Shown one piece after another: positions 46,801 through 59,130 of a stretch of DNA of 64,000 nt (position 1 is the stretch's first letter; the number at the start of each line of letters is the position of its first letter). A model generated the notes under the pieces. That model worked only from the letters and a program-made list of their open reading frames with translations. It ran no database searches and was not told the origin of the DNA. The position numbers were made by a program, and so were the translations under genes. The stretch lies in NCBI GenBank assembly GCA_948099385.1, contig CANUEZ040000193.1, forward strand, positions 7,204,501 through 7,268,500, written 5' to 3'. This stretch comes from Fasciola hepatica. Its lineage: Eukaryota; Platyhelminthes; Trematoda; Plagiorchiida; Fasciolidae.

Positions 46801-47130
46801 AAATTATTGTATTGACTTTCATGACAATCGAACACTTGATTTGTCACACTATTTAAGTTTGAATTTTATGTTATTGTGAGGAAAACCAAATTGTTGGTGA
46901 AGATGTTTACAAGATATTGATTTCTGATATATTGTGGATTTGAAAGTCCTTTCTGTGGGGTGATTATTTCGAGAATTCTTGCGCGAAACACATTTTGAAT
47001 CCTGAGCTTTCAGATGGCCAAGTCAGAATAAGGCGGATTTGCAGGAACGTTCATGGAAAGTTCACATGTTCATTCTGAGTCAATTTTATCGTTGCATAGC
47101 TAGATGGATAAGTCAACACTACCTGGGCTG
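43886..47130. other. Unassigned sequence
   Basis: Open frames at 44393-44728 (111 codons) and 45014-45220 on plus and 45606-45788 on minus (60 codons, one hydrophobic segment) are without recognisable motifs. No repeat partner in the window. A CA microsatellite is listed separately. Confidence 0.35.
46290..46309 (+). repeat. (CA)10 microsatellite
   Basis: Twenty bases of perfect CA repeat. Confidence 0.95.
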
Positions 47131-47142
47131 AAGCGTTATTAC

Positions 47143-47435
47143 CTATGAATAAGATGCAGGCTTATGCCAAAATGTGAGAAGGATATTGACTGCTTATCCA
47201 CGTAGTGAATGTGAACAAAGACATCTGCTAAGATGAAACACGATACAAATATTATTCCAGCATTCAGGACTTTCTGGAGTCGAAAGCAGTACGTCTGACT
47301 GAGTGAAAACGTACTAATATATACATAAAATCGTTGCAACGGCCATACCGAATTAGTGATGTTCAGTGCGGCAAAGTGCGGACATTGATCATTCTGCCCC
47401 CGGTTACTGATACATATTTCCAAGTGCGTATCATC
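47143..47435 (-). CDS. Candidate exon with one membrane segment, unidentified gene
   Basis: On the minus strand a 293-bp open segment begins right after CTTTTTAG (AG at 47436-47437) and ends at AG followed by GTAATA (donor at 47142). In phase 0 it encodes about 97 residues beginning DDTHLEICIS, with an NITN glycosylation sequon and a hydrophobic stretch, VLNAGIIFVSCFILADVF, near residue 65 that would span a membrane. A second open stretch just upstream ends TTG before GTAAAA at 47563, in the phase needed to join this segment across a 128-bp intron. The protein is not recognised. These segments lie in sequence that is single-copy within the window. An alternative is chance openness; confidence is low. 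Confidence 0.28.
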
Positions 47436-47563
47436 CTAAAAAGCTGTGTGACTTTGATGCAACTAGTGAAAAGCTAATGAAGAAAATAAATTGAATGATC
47501 GTGAATATAGACCTCGAGATTCGAACACACGATTCTGAGTAACTATTTCGAGTCTATTTTTAC

Positions 47564-47790
47564 CAAAGCTGAAGTCATGCTGGCAAAGTTTTCAAATCCG
47601 GATAAGGCTTGGATCGTTTGAATGTAGGCCGAATTCGGAGAAAACAATTTCACACAGTGTGTATATTGGGAAATTTTGAGTCTTACCCTCAAACATCGGT
47701 ATTTCAAACAAGTATTGGCTATTTTCATATGTAAGCTTGAGGAAAATGATAAATGAAATTTGAAAATCAGCCGTTGAGAAATGATGAACA
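47564..47790 (-). CDS. Candidate upstream exon(s) of the same unidentified gene
   Basis: Two readings are possible. One frame is open to TTG at 47564 (residues AYIQTIQALSGFENFASMT) and joins the next candidate exon in phase. Alternatively, a pyrimidine-rich acceptor (TTTTCCTCAAG) at about 47726 starts LTYENSQYLFEIPMFE, which ends at a good donor, G followed by GTAAGA, near 47678. The two are in different frames, so at most one can belong to a given transcript. No family recognised. Confidence 0.2.
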
Positions 47791-48079
47791 AAAGACAATC
47801 GCACAAATTATCTCTCACCTAATGCATCTTACTTGGAATATATCTCTAACCTTAAATGCTTTATTTTACATAGGGGAATGCATAGATAGAAGATCACATA
47901 GGTTAGCTGATAAGCAAAGACGACTATTGTTACCTCGAATAACTTGATCAGTAAGATATTAGGTTGGATTCATAAATAACGCATCAACAGTCCCGTGAAT
48001 AGACGATCATGAGTTGAACACCTAACAACCAATCTATCTAGCTCTCAACATCACAAGTACATGGCATAGCGTCATTCCA

Positions 48080-48292
48080 TCACTGGTATTTCAGTGTTAC
48101 CAGCCCGTTGACCGCACAACAATCGACTCCTAGGATCAACGAATTCGTATGGAGAGTTCGTGGAAACAAAGCCGTTACGTTGCAAACAACTTTGAGATAG
48201 AGATTGGATAAGTAATCAAAGTGAACAGCTGGAGATTCCATTTGACTTTCGAATGATTCATCAAATGGAAACAAATTACCGTAATCGTCCAT
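48080..48292 (-). CDS. Candidate coding segment, unidentified
   Basis: Seventy codons on the minus strand starting MDDYGNLFPFDESFE, with balanced composition (DYLSNLYLKVVCNVTALFPR) and a possible donor CTG followed by GTAACA near 48099. The upstream acceptor context is poor, so it may be a first exon starting at the ATG. It lies on the same strand as, and 0.3 kb upstream of, the other candidate exons, hence the grouping. Not recognised. Confidence 0.22.
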   Translation of the reverse strand: MDDYGNLFPFDESFESQMESPAVHFDYLSNLYLKVVCNVTALFPRTLHTNSLILGVDCCAVNGLVTLKYQ

Positions 48293-48785
48293 CAGAAGAT
48301 CTCATTTTGTGCAGTTGAATCTTCAACTGCCAACTCTATGTTATTCTACTAATTTCGTTCGTCATTAGTTCAATACACAGATTTACATAGTTCAAGTCGA
48401 GAAATGGAACCTCATTTTGCATTACTTCATTTCATTTCTTTATTATTCAAATATCCTATCCGTATTCCGGATTGGTAGGCATGATGTGTTCTTACCGTTG
48501 ATATTTTATAAAAATGTATAATTTCCCTATTTGTTTTACGTGGCTATATCGTCGCACTAGATCATCATACCAAGGTCTCAATCCCTTCTCTCGCACATCC
48601 ATTGCAAACCGGTCTTTCGGTAGCATCTGACGCTACATAACTCCTGGCTGATGTTAATTCCTTGATTTCGTTGCGTTTTGTCCTAGCCGCGATTGTGCCT
48701 TCTCATCTGATAAAAACATTTCTGATTTGAATATACTGGAGTTTGCTCTGCAATAAACGGCGAAATTCATTCCAAATCTTCTCTA

Positions 48786-49267
48786 CTGCATCAAATCCTA
48801 CTCACAGAACTGGGTAATGAACATGTTCAAGCAAAAGTGACTTTGAAAGTGGATGAAGCTGAGAGTGGATTCCATGTGTATGTGATCAGAGGTATTTTGC
48901 AAAAGACCAGTCTTTTCCGTTACTAGCAATGCTTTGAAAACCTGAATTTGAATACGCACTTGAGTTTAACGTAGGTGACTTGGGTGCTGACTGAGTGACT
49001 CGAGGATACACTCACGATGCAGTAGATAAAGTCATCATGAATCTCGATATGATTAGGATGGAATTGTATTTGGATGATAAGACAAACTTCCCCGTTTCAG
49101 TCAAAGAACTGACGTTGCGGGAACCGCCATATGATTCCAAATGTGGACATTCCAGACATGCAAACAGCATTGCGTTCGATTTGGAGGACTTTGCATTGAC
49201 GTTTCAAATGGTTATCCTAACTTCGAAGAATTCCAGAAAGTGGGTCAAAATGCACACTGATTTATGA
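48786..49267 (+). pseudogene. Decayed ~160-codon open region of unknown origin
   Basis: A plus-strand frame from about 48790 (ELGNEHVQAKVTLKVDEAES, then GFHVYV) is broken by two TAG codons and, after a one-base shift near 48990, continues as a 90-codon frame, 48995-49267 (NLDMIRMELYLDDKTNFPVS, then DLEDFALTFQM), ending in TGA. AATAAA follows at about 49272. The composition looks like former protein-coding sequence: a retroposed gene or element tail. Family not identified. Confidence 0.35.
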
Positions 49268-49280
49268 AAAACAAATAAAT

Positions 49281-50436
49281 CATAGGAAAAAACCCGCGTA
49301 AATGTAGATAACTTCGATTATACAAACATTGTTTTCGCTGACGTGAACTATGTAGCACGATTTGCTGCTTGAAAATGGCATTGGTAAGTTATGAACAAAT
49401 CAGTGCACCACCTTTAATGATTATCCTGGCTGAAAGACTGATATGCGACAAGCATTGTCATATCTTGTTTGTCTTTATTATGAGCAACATACATGTTTAT
49501 GACTTAACCTACTTCCGAGGACTATGATGCATCAAATTTTGTTATTCGGGGTTGAATGCACACAACATTGTGAGGTCTTTGTATTATTTGAATTTGTGTG
49601 CTTCGTGAAATCATTGCATTGAACATGACAGAGAACTGACGCGTCAAACAAAACGAGCACCTCATTCACAAATTAGTTCTACTTTCGCTGATCGCTAAAC
49701 CAGACACTGTTATTGTCATTCGCGTTTATTACCTTCTAATTTTATTTGATACTTGCTGATTTCGTTCTCTACCGTATGTTCAGATATTTCACCCGGTTAT
49801 TTTCACTTATTTCTGCGGTAGATCGACACTCACTTTTTCCTTTGTTTCTCAGCGTATTTTGAAAACAAACTACTCAATTTCTTCTTCGTAATATTTTGCA
49901 TGGTATCAGTGCAGAATTCAACGTCCTAGCTTCAGGTTGGATGAATATAGTTGCAATAATCTTGTCATGATGCTGTGTTTCTATTCTTCAGCACTGACGC
50001 TCGCATGCCTCATGCCGTACACATGTCGCCAACATGTCATGTGGGACGTTTATGTGTGACAGCGACCGAGACAAACCACAGATAGCGTGCTCAGTTCCGT
50101 CTGTTATCGAAATGCAACTAAAATGATGTTGGAAACCTGATGGTCAAAAGGACCACGGAGTAGACAGGCGTTGGTCGAAAGCTGGGTGACTGGTTAGGCG
50201 TTTCTCTGTTCGTACTCGCTCGTGCACAATGGAAAGGCAGGAGCGAAATCTCTTACATGATTTTCTTTGACCGAGGCCTCCTATCATGAACGTAGCACAA
50301 GAATTACTTGTCTGGAAGTGATTGGCGCGTATGTGGTTTAGTGGTAGTGCTTTAATCAAATGATTTTGGATATATTTTTGACTTCCAAATGTTCGACAGC
50401 GAGCGACAAACTTCTTACAGCTTGTCGATCGTACAT
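49281..50436. other. Unassigned sequence
   Basis: AT-rich. A 110-codon minus-strand frame (50144-50476) has no recognised motif and overlaps the beginning of the Penelope RT region. No other features seen. Confidence 0.35.
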
Positions 50437-50799
50437 GTTTCATGTGTTCTTTAGAACACGGCCCTGACAAATCCAACTTTGTACTTCGTGGAACAGAGCT
50501 AGGTAAGTTTAGATACTTCCCTCACCATGTAGTTTTGCGTGGACTGATCAGCAGATTATTTTCCACACAACCAGCATTACGCAGACACGGTTCTTCTTCT
50601 TGGGCTGTGAAATTCCTCACATTGGATCAAAGTTTGTCGCCTAACAACATACGAGTATCTGATAATGGCTTTCCGTGCGCTTGGGATCCGAAAGCTTCTT
50701 GTTTATGCGTTTCTTTATATTTGTATTGCTTATATAAATGCAAAAATATCAGCAATGGTATCTCTGCCGGAAATCGTAGATAACGCATGGTTTTCTGCT

Positions 50800-51100
50800 A
50801 TCCAATCAGTTCTAATTTGATGATAACGTTTACAGACGGAAAAAGGACAGCACAAGGCCATCTCCACCCGGTTCTTGGCTCGCCGATATATTCATCGAGA
50901 AAATCTCGTTCAATCCAACCGTCAGATGTCTGTCTCTGTATGAAAGATACGTCGATGATATTTTGTGTCTACTAAAGGGAGAAAGTAGTGTGCATCCGTT
51001 CACAGCAGCATTTAGTGAGATGCATCTATGTCTAAGTTCCCGATTGAACTAGAAGAAAATGAATTCAACACGAAAACTGGCTTTCCATAAAACTTTTAAT
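50800..51100 (+). pseudogene. Penelope-like RT fragment with intact YVDD
   Basis: Plus-strand pieces in series: a degraded motif B (RPSPPGSWLADIFIEK, ADIFIEK at 50882-50902, equivalent to the GSPL.P.LADIFM.. block). After a one-base shift comes RYVDDILCLL, with the catalytic YVDD at 50948-50959. Then HLCLSSRL and NSTRKLAF fit the HPS..FT.E.E....PFLD stretch after the palm. One shift and one stop occur within 0.3 kb. Motif A is not clear upstream; the open frame 50442-50783 may be the preceding part but shows no certain landmark. It complements the other Penelope pieces in the window, which lack motif C. Reads towards the Jockey/CR1-like element, which is on the other strand. Confidence 0.65.
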
Positions 51101-51269
51101 TTTTCAAATAACATGCATTTTTTTCTATCAATTTCACAATTTTTCCCGCCAGTGCGATATTTCCATGGTAATCCTCAGCTGTTGTTTTATCTGCTGCTCA
51201 CATGACTTCGCTGTTTAATTCATACATGATTTTCGCAAAATCGCCTGTACAGACTATATAAGCTGTAGA

Positions 51270-51953
51270 ATTTACACCTCAGCTTGACTTGTGTTGGTCG
51301 TCACCAATGAACGCGTGGTATCCTGTCGTGTCTGACCTACCAATCTAACTAGCACGTGGGTCTGCATCATCGAAGTTTGTTCCTTGTTTTCGAATGAGAA
51401 GCTTCGTGGGTACGTGATAGTTGGTAGAGCGTTTTGGGAAGAAAAGCTGCCAGAACAAGCTCGGACGAACGCGATCTTAGGTAGTACCAACAGACGAAAG
51501 ACAACGCAATAACAGCCAGTCAATGGGCTAGTGAAGCATGTTTGAGTTTGAAGAATTGTTGTAGATCAGCCGGATGACTCGTCGGTGAACCCGATCAAGA
51601 GAAAGAGAGGCCGACGAGGCCCTATTCCACACGTCACTGCAGATTTCAAGTGCGGGGCTAGTTTGAGTTTTGTATATCCGGAGATGAGCTAGTGTGAAAA
51701 AGCTTATGGCGCAAACAGAAAACCAATTTCGCACTCAGCTCGAGAAGCGAACTGAGATAGGCAAGCAGACCAAGATAGAGGAGTTATAGATGAGCCGAGA
51801 AGAGAGGTAGAATCTGTGGGGCACAACAAATTCAAATCGAGGTTGTGGTGTGAAAAGGACGATAATTATTCGGGTCAGAAAGATCATCGGTTTTGGGAAT
51901 ATGAAAAATTGCTATGCGTTTACAGGGGATCGGAAAATTAGAAAGTCGGAAAA

Positions 51954-51987
<34 letters not shown>

Positions 51988-53390
51988 TTGAATGACGACG
52001 AAAGAAATAGGCCAATTCGAATTGCACATTTTAAGGAGGATGAATGGTATGACGTTTTGATCGGGTGGTCTGCATTAGTCCAGAGAATGCAGCATTTGGC
52101 TTATCTTCCAAAACCAAAATGGGTTTGAAAATGGGAGACTGAGGGAACAGAATGGAACATAGGAGTAGGATACGTAGGTGAGATGGAGTTGATGGTGAAC
52201 CAGGAAGCGAATTTTCAAATTTCTCATATGGTCTACAAAAAAGATTGACAGAGGAAATACATATGTGAAAGACATTGGAAGGGCAAAAATCGCGAGAGAC
52301 TACTTTGGCAAGGAACCAACGTTTCAGGCTACCGTTGGCAGATGAGAGTAAGCGTTCGGTTTCCCAGCAGAAAAAGCTTTTTTTGGCTCTATGTATGGTT
52401 GGTGAGCATCTGTTCCTTGGCTTGCATAGAGCAAAGGTGAGTCCTTTGTGGGCGAGCCGAGCCAGTGGCAAAATGTTGCACACTTCATGCGTACAGCACG
52501 ATTGCATGCGTGGTTGAACCAGTCGGATGATTCGGGTTTGCCAGGTTTGGAGAGGTGAGTAATAAAAAGTTGCATAACCTGAAGAACAATGTCGTTGAAG
52601 TTAGAAACGGAAGAGAAAATGTCTGAAGTAGACATCGCAAAATCTATCTCAGTTGGTTGAACTTCAGCTCCAAATTATTTATCTCAAAGTAGGTGAAGTA
52701 TGGAAGTGGGTAGATCTGATGTAACAGTGATTAGATGAGTCAACTGGAGCAAGGGCAAATGTGCCTGAGATCAGGGAATGAACAAAAGTGAGAATAAGTT
52801 CAAGGGTATGGGCATGATCGCCATCTCGATAGGGAATACGTGTGAGGAAGTCAACAAGTTCGCATAGGTTGTTGACCACGGAGAAGTGTTCGGCTTCGCG
52901 CCCCAGAGCCGAAGTGTCCGATGAGTGAATGAACGAATCTCGCTTGTGAACATTGAAATCTCATAAGGTGGTGACGAGTCAGTTGGATCTGCCACAAAAT
53001 AAGGTCAATGTTTGAAGGTGAGATATGAAAGAACGATGAATCGCTACTGTTGGGTGAACGGTGAACTACACAAAAGCAGTGATTACAAAAAGTAAGTCGA
53101 AGCTCCAGCCACATCAACTGAAATTCGCGAGTTGATATTATGCTTCTCTCCGCGAATGCTAGTGAGAGTGACAAGTTAGTGCTCATCTTCCGAGTTAGGA
53201 GGGCAAGCAAGAGGAATCATTCGATTCGAGGAATTGGACCTTTGACGGATAAAGGCGAATTTTATAAAAATTCCCATGCCAGTAAGCTAATATCTGCTTT
53301 AGAGTGCGTGCTGAATTTCTCATATCTCGTAGAAGACGATAGTTTCTTCGTGTCACCGTCCAGGGTCACAGTAATTCTTAAATAAATCTC
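51270..53390 (-). pseudogene. Jockey/CR1-like non-LTR retrotransposon pol remnant (copy 2)
   Basis: Same element as 7944-9740, but extending about 0.32 kb further at its 3' end. The additional frame 51528-51734 contains IYKTQTSPALEICSDVWNRA and DRVHRRVIRLI, the typical post-palm stretch (Y.K...P.LEY.S.VW...........L..VQ.R..RLI). A final frame, 51272-51523, would be the C-terminus. The RT palm is missing exactly as in copy 1, so that deletion predates the block duplication. Frameshifts throughout; not functional. Confidence 0.78.
51955..51987 (+). repeat. (GT)8(GA)8 compound microsatellite
   Basis: One unit longer in each half than the block copy 1 allele at 8309-8337. Confidence 0.95.
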
Positions 53391-54143
53391 AAACAATTGA
53401 GTATTCACATTCAGAATGATGAAAAGTTCCATTTACGGAAAATTGTTTCATGAGTGTATGTCCATAACACTACTGCAATCAAGCTCATTTCCACAGAATG
53501 CAATCATTTTCGCAGGAAACATTTTATTACTTCCTAATATTTAAGGTCGCCGCCTATATTGGTAGCAAACAAAAAGTAGGTTTTTACAGCAATAAGAAGG
53601 CTAACAGCAGAGAAAGCAGTCTTCTGCACTGAACCAAATATATGAGCATAACCCCCTATACATGACCGCATTCAAAGAAGAAGAACGGCCCGGCCACTTT
53701 CATGAATGCTCTACCGTTTCATGCTGTGTATGTGCGGCTAATAATCCTTGTATGATACTCATTATTATTGTTGAGCTGACTTGTTTCTTCTCATTGATGT
53801 CTGAAATAAAATCTCCTCTATTTAGTCAATCTTTTCTACTCCTCGAGGTCTGCTCGTATCCGTTTATATGCTTGACGTTTTGCATGTAATTCATTTGCAA
53901 ACGTGCATTCTCAGTTACATAACGATGACGTGAAAGTTCACTGATCCTTAGATGAAAAGAACCATAGAAAGAGGAAAATGAACGACTCAAACTCAAGAAT
54001 TAGGCTGAATTGATATAATATTTTCGTAAGCCAGTTTTACCAGAATGCATGACTAGAACTAGCATCAGACTGACGCGACAATGAGAGCTAAATGCGCATC
54101 GGGTTGAATGTTCAGGATTATGTGTGGATTGACCACAACTTAC

Positions 54144-54309
54144 CGATAGGTGGGATATTCCAGGGATAGTCGGTTAAACTCAGCTCGCATGTTACTGTCC
54201 ATGGTGAACCTAAGGCACCAGAGCACATATGAGAGTCAACAGAAGACATGCCGTGGTCAAACGGTAATATTCCTCGTACTGACTGCATCGTTAGTTCTTG
54301 CTGCATTGC
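54144..54309 (-). CDS. Candidate internal exon of an unidentified gene (copy 2)
   Basis: Duplicate of 10494-10659 with the same acceptor and GTAAGT donor. The one difference, CAA for CAG at a Gln codon near its start, is silent. No flanking exons were identified in this copy either. Confidence 0.3.
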
Positions 54310-54748
54310 CTGATGAGCAGTGAGTGGTGAGAACAGGAACATCGGAAAAATGGGGACTTGACTTGTTAATATTGAAGGAATCTAGAGAAATCAAACATTA
54401 TTTGGTGAGGGATGATGAGTATTAGATGGACCACCGCTCAATATGGTATCTTAAGGAGAGCACAGATTCATACCACGATAAAGGTAACTACACCGTTTTA
54501 ACTAGAAGGTTAGTCGCTGTCAATTCAAGTGGAGCCAAAAATATTTCATGGAAATAGAGGAGCAAGTCACATACTTGGTGACGATGCTTTTAAAAATACA
54601 CGACGTATGGTAACGGATACCTCAAAATCAAACAACATTCCTACGTTATTAGAAAACAGAACAAAGGGGGAGAGAAAGGATGAAAACACACAAGGAGGAA
54701 AAAAGAAAACCTCGTTGTTGGTCTAACACAGAATTCCTTGAGGGTTCC

Positions 54749-56378
54749 TGTTGTGTCTGGTTAGGGTCTCGCACACTACGCGGACAACCGATCAATATTC
54801 CTCTCATGAATGGACATACTCCCAATTTGCCTTGATCTGTAACCATGCTTTAGCGCCAGCAGTATTGACCTATCGATTTCACTGTGTACTGATTGGTCTT
54901 CCTCTGCTGCGCGTGATGGCACAAGTAGTTTAATTCTTTATGCCAACTCACTTGCTTGTTTGTCGCTTAGTCGTCGGCTACGGCCGGGTTTTGTGTTTAC
55001 AATCGCATAAATAAATGCAAAGCCACCATTACGTGCTCTGCTACCGGTTGTGGACACAACATTTGGCGTCGCGGGCATCGGCCCATTTTAATGGATTTAT
55101 AGATACACTTGACATGGAAATTAAGAATGATTTACCATTTTCGGCGATTCAGCGAAATTATTTTTCGGATCTACGCAAGAATGCTCTGGCACTGTGGCCA
55201 CAAGTCTATCTGCAGATGTGAGTGATTAAGATCAGAGTGTTACTCTTAACTTCCGAGAAGTTTTTCGTTGATAACCTTTTTTATTGTTTTCATTGAATGC
55301 TTAGTCCACTTATCTCGGTTTTGTCCTGTATACGTCCTTTATTCTAACTACGCCGTTTTGTGTTATATTACATGCGTAATGCTAATACTACAATTGCTAC
55401 TACTACACTGTTATTATGATGATTACCGCTACTCTGCTACTGCAATGACTACCAGTGTGACTCATGCTACTGCTTTTGATAATAGCAATGCCGCTACTAC
55501 TACTGTCACTGCTACGGTGAACAATACTACATCTACTTCTGTTGGTGCCGCATTTCAGTTCCCAGCCATCATCTCGTTGATGAAGTTTTTGCTCTCGTTT
55601 AACGTTTTGCCCAATTTTCCACCATTCTTGCTCGAGTATGTCCTATGTGCTTTCTCAGTTATACTGGCGCTGGTTTATTCAGTGTTTTGTATCGTCACAT
55701 GCGTACAACAACAACTGCTGATGCTATTGTAACTAATGCTGTGGCCAGAGTTTCTGTGAATTCTACTGCGAATACGGTTCCTGTTACTACTACTGCTACT
55801 GATACAATTACTACTACGAATACTGCTATGAAGAACTACTGTTACAAATACTACTACTTCTACTGCGGATACTGCTACTGCTGTGAACATAGTTCCTGTT
55901 ACTACGACTTCGAACAATGTTGTTGATGATACTACTGCTTTGGATACTACCACGACAACAGCTTCTAATGAAGGTACTACTGACACAACCATCGCTGGTA
56001 ATACTACGAATACTTTGATCCGTTGCAAGCCTTGGATCTTTTTCCTTTGGGGGAAGGAGAGGTGATGTTGTGTCTGGTTAGGGTCTCGCACACTACGCGG
56101 ACAACCGATCAATATTCCTCTCATGAATGGACATACTCCCAATTTGCCTTGATCTGTAACCATGCTTTAGCGCCAGCAGTATTGACCTATCGATTTCACT
56201 GTGTACTGATTGGTCTTCCTCTGCTGCGCGTGATGGCACAAGTAGTTTAATTCTTTATGCCAACTTACTTGCTTGTTTGTCGCTTAGTCGTCGGCTACGG
56301 CCGGGTTTTGTGTTTACAATCGCATAAATAAATGCAAAGCCACCATTACGTGCTCTGCTACCGGTTGTGGACACAACA
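54749..56378 (+). mobile_element. Complete non-autonomous LTR retrotransposon, 1,630 bp (copy 2)
   Basis: Block-duplicate of 11099-12728 with the same GTTCC duplication (54744-54748 and 56379-56383), so it is not a second insertion. LTRs at 54749-55061 and 56066-56378. Here the left LTR has perfect terminal inverted repeats. The two LTRs differ at one site (CAACTCACT left, CAACTTACT right). Both carry CCGATCAAT where both LTRs of copy 1 have CCGGTCAAT. The interior differs from copy 1 at only a few positions. Confidence 0.92.
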
Positions 56379-56663
56379 GTTCCCAATCAGAATGATGAGG
56401 CAACTCGATTAGAGAGAATATTTGCCCCGAAAACACGACTCGGATGAAAATATTACTTCGAAGTGATGCAAACTGCGCCCTAAAATGATAGGATTAGGAA
56501 TTCAGTTGAAGTCAGTTTTCATATTTCCCCCACTGCAATAAGGAGATTCAAATCTGGGTAGTTCAGTCGTACGTGGATTTAGATATCGGGCTGGGCAACA
56601 AGCTTTCGGATAAGGTAGTGCGTGAGACAAATGAACAAAGATTGATCTCGCTACAAAACTATA

Positions 56664-56969
56664 ATTTCTACGGACTACGCTCAATGGCTCGACTGGAAAT
56701 TCCGTTTGCTCAGGATCGGACGAAAGGAACCTATACCCTGGTCTCAAAGATCTCTGGATATATATCCAACGGCATATTTCCTGGGCGGTTATGTTGAGAT
56801 GAAATTTCACGAACTCCAGATGGTGAATTTAAATGAGTTGGAAAATCATATCCAATCTGCATGTGGTTCGATTCCAACACAAATGCAAGAGGCAGTTCAA
56901 CATAATATGATTCGACGGCTGACGATTTGCCTGGCTCAAGTTGGTGGCGTTTTTGAGCAGCTTCTGTAA
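56664..56969 (+). pseudogene. Tc/mariner-superfamily transposase C-terminal fragment (copy 2)
   Basis: Duplicate of 13014-13319, with no amino-acid difference noticed between the two. Confidence 0.65.
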
Positions 56970-57956
56970 CGGCAAATACGGCGCCTATCAGAAATAGAAA
57001 ACGAACTATTAGTTTTGTTCAGAGCCGAGGACGATCAAACAGTCTTTTTAAAGACCAACACGACCTGATTTTGCTTGATGATCCCGGTTTTCAAAACCAG
57101 GTTTGAGGTAATCGTGGTCCAGTCTCAAAGGTCGATTCCGTCTAATTGGTCCGAAAACCATAGTGCAAAATGGGGCAGTTCAATAGGCAACAGTCACTCT
57201 TCAATTTCCGATATTTGACGATAATAAACAGTGTAACAGTCTGAGAGCTGGTGGTTTTGTCAGAACGATTAAGTACGGAAATGACAAAGAGAAATTATTT
57301 GACACTAAATTTCAGGCAACAGTTTCCTGATGAAACATCCGCAGGATTCTCACCAATTGGAACATATCGCTACTCACGGTGTGATCGATGGTTTTCTATG
57401 AGAGCAATTCTATTGGCCACAACGAATGGAAACGAATGGCACTGACATTAATAATTCACTGCAAAACAATGGTGCAATCCGTCCATAAAACAAGACGATC
57501 TATGTGAAATTGTAACATCGTGAGTGATGTCGTTCAAAACCGTGTTTCAAGAAAAGCCGCAACCAATTCAAGGGGGTTTTCCCACTATCAAACGGCAAAT
57601 AGGTCCACACTCAGATTGGAGCCGCAAATACCCAACTGGACCATAACCAGTTCCTGATGCGGCACTAAATATGTGCAGCTCTACTGTCCCATATGGTGGG
57701 TATTTCGTTACCAGTCATCTATCGACGCGATTGACAGTAATAGATTGTACGTTCTTTGATCATTTCGTCCATCTGTCTCGCTCAAGTTCAACGGACTGAC
57801 GGTCCCAATCCAGACACTGGTTGCATACACCACGAAAGATCTGCTTTGCTGGCGGCAACGATCTCGCTGCATCTCAACGTGGTATATACTGCAGAACGAT
57901 TAAGTTCAAATGAGTACAACAGTATTGTGCGACAAATATAGGGAGAATTCGAATTG

Positions 57957-58289
57957 TCACCATGGTAAAGACACATTACGAACCGGCTGTTTCTGCTGAT
58001 ACCATATGGGTCTTCATCGATGTATGGCTACAGCTTCGGCAAACCTCAATAGCCTTGCATTCCTTATCACGTATATGACCCGAAACGCAGTGTTTCGGTC
58101 AGCTGGATGTTGCGTCATCTGAAGATGACGAGCGACGGCAGACGACCAGAACTTTTGACTTTGAACATTGTGAATATGCGTTTGATCTGACCCTGATTGC
58201 AACACAAGACGTTGTGCCCGATTTGGAATGTGTTCAAGTTCTCGGTTAGACAACAGTCGTTCTGTTCCACCAACGTGGGTTTTCCCGCA
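57957..58289 (-). pseudogene. Penelope-like GIY-YIG endonuclease fragment (copy 2)
   Basis: Duplicate of 14307-14639. One substitution changes a Gln to His in the middle of the frame (DQTHIHN). Same in-frame stop and same GGT in place of GRT. Confidence 0.8.
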
Positions 58290-58594
58290 AATTCTTAAAT
58301 CAGATTAGATTTTGTGTGCAGGGGTAGACGTTATTTTCACCGACGGCTTTGAGGATCCCAATCGTTGGATGAACAATTATAAGGTCAGTAACATATTATG
58401 TTCTAGGAATCGCTGAAGCAAGTCGCCGTTTGAGCAGGCATTGACATCATCAGATTTGAATGGAAAACAGAGGATAACTAGTGATTTCTCTACTGAACAA
58501 GTCGTTTATCCGGCAACTATAGGCCTGCTGTGCCTTCTGATAAACGTATGGGGATGAGCGTTTTCGGTCGACGCCTCTTTCAGCTGTTGCAGTT

Positions 58595-59130
58595 CGCTGT
58601 CACTCATGTTTCCGTGCAAATTCGTTCTACTCTCCGAAATGGTGTTCGGACCAGGCAACGTTTATATTCCCTAGGCACAAATCTGTCAGAGTGCAGTTAT
58701 AGCCAAATTGGCGAAATGGGTTCTCCAATTGCCTAAGCCCGTTCATGATTTAATGGCCAGCGAAACTGTCAAAGAAATTTTCGCATTGGTAGAGATCTTT
58801 GGGCCAGATCATTGTGAAAGGGAAACACACGACTTCATTTGATGTCCAATCGCTGTTCACGAACTTCCCGTTATGTAGGCCATACGTATCATCTGCGACC
58901 ATGCAGAGCAAAACCAACTGAAAATCGGTATACCAGTCTCATTTCAGGAACGACAATTACTACCATGCTCAACAGTCGTATCGTGTTCTTCCATTGGCTG
59001 AGCCTACAGACAAATTGCCGCAGTCGCAATGCGGAGCTCATTGGATTCATTTTATCAGGAAATAGTTTGGCTCACTTTGAGGAAAATGCGAGCTAGTTCA
59101 TGAATGCAGTGTGAGAGATATAAGGTTCCA
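58595..59130 (+). pseudogene. Penelope-like reverse transcriptase fragment (copy 2)
   Basis: Duplicate of 14945-15480, with the same frameshifts and stops. Confidence 0.75.
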
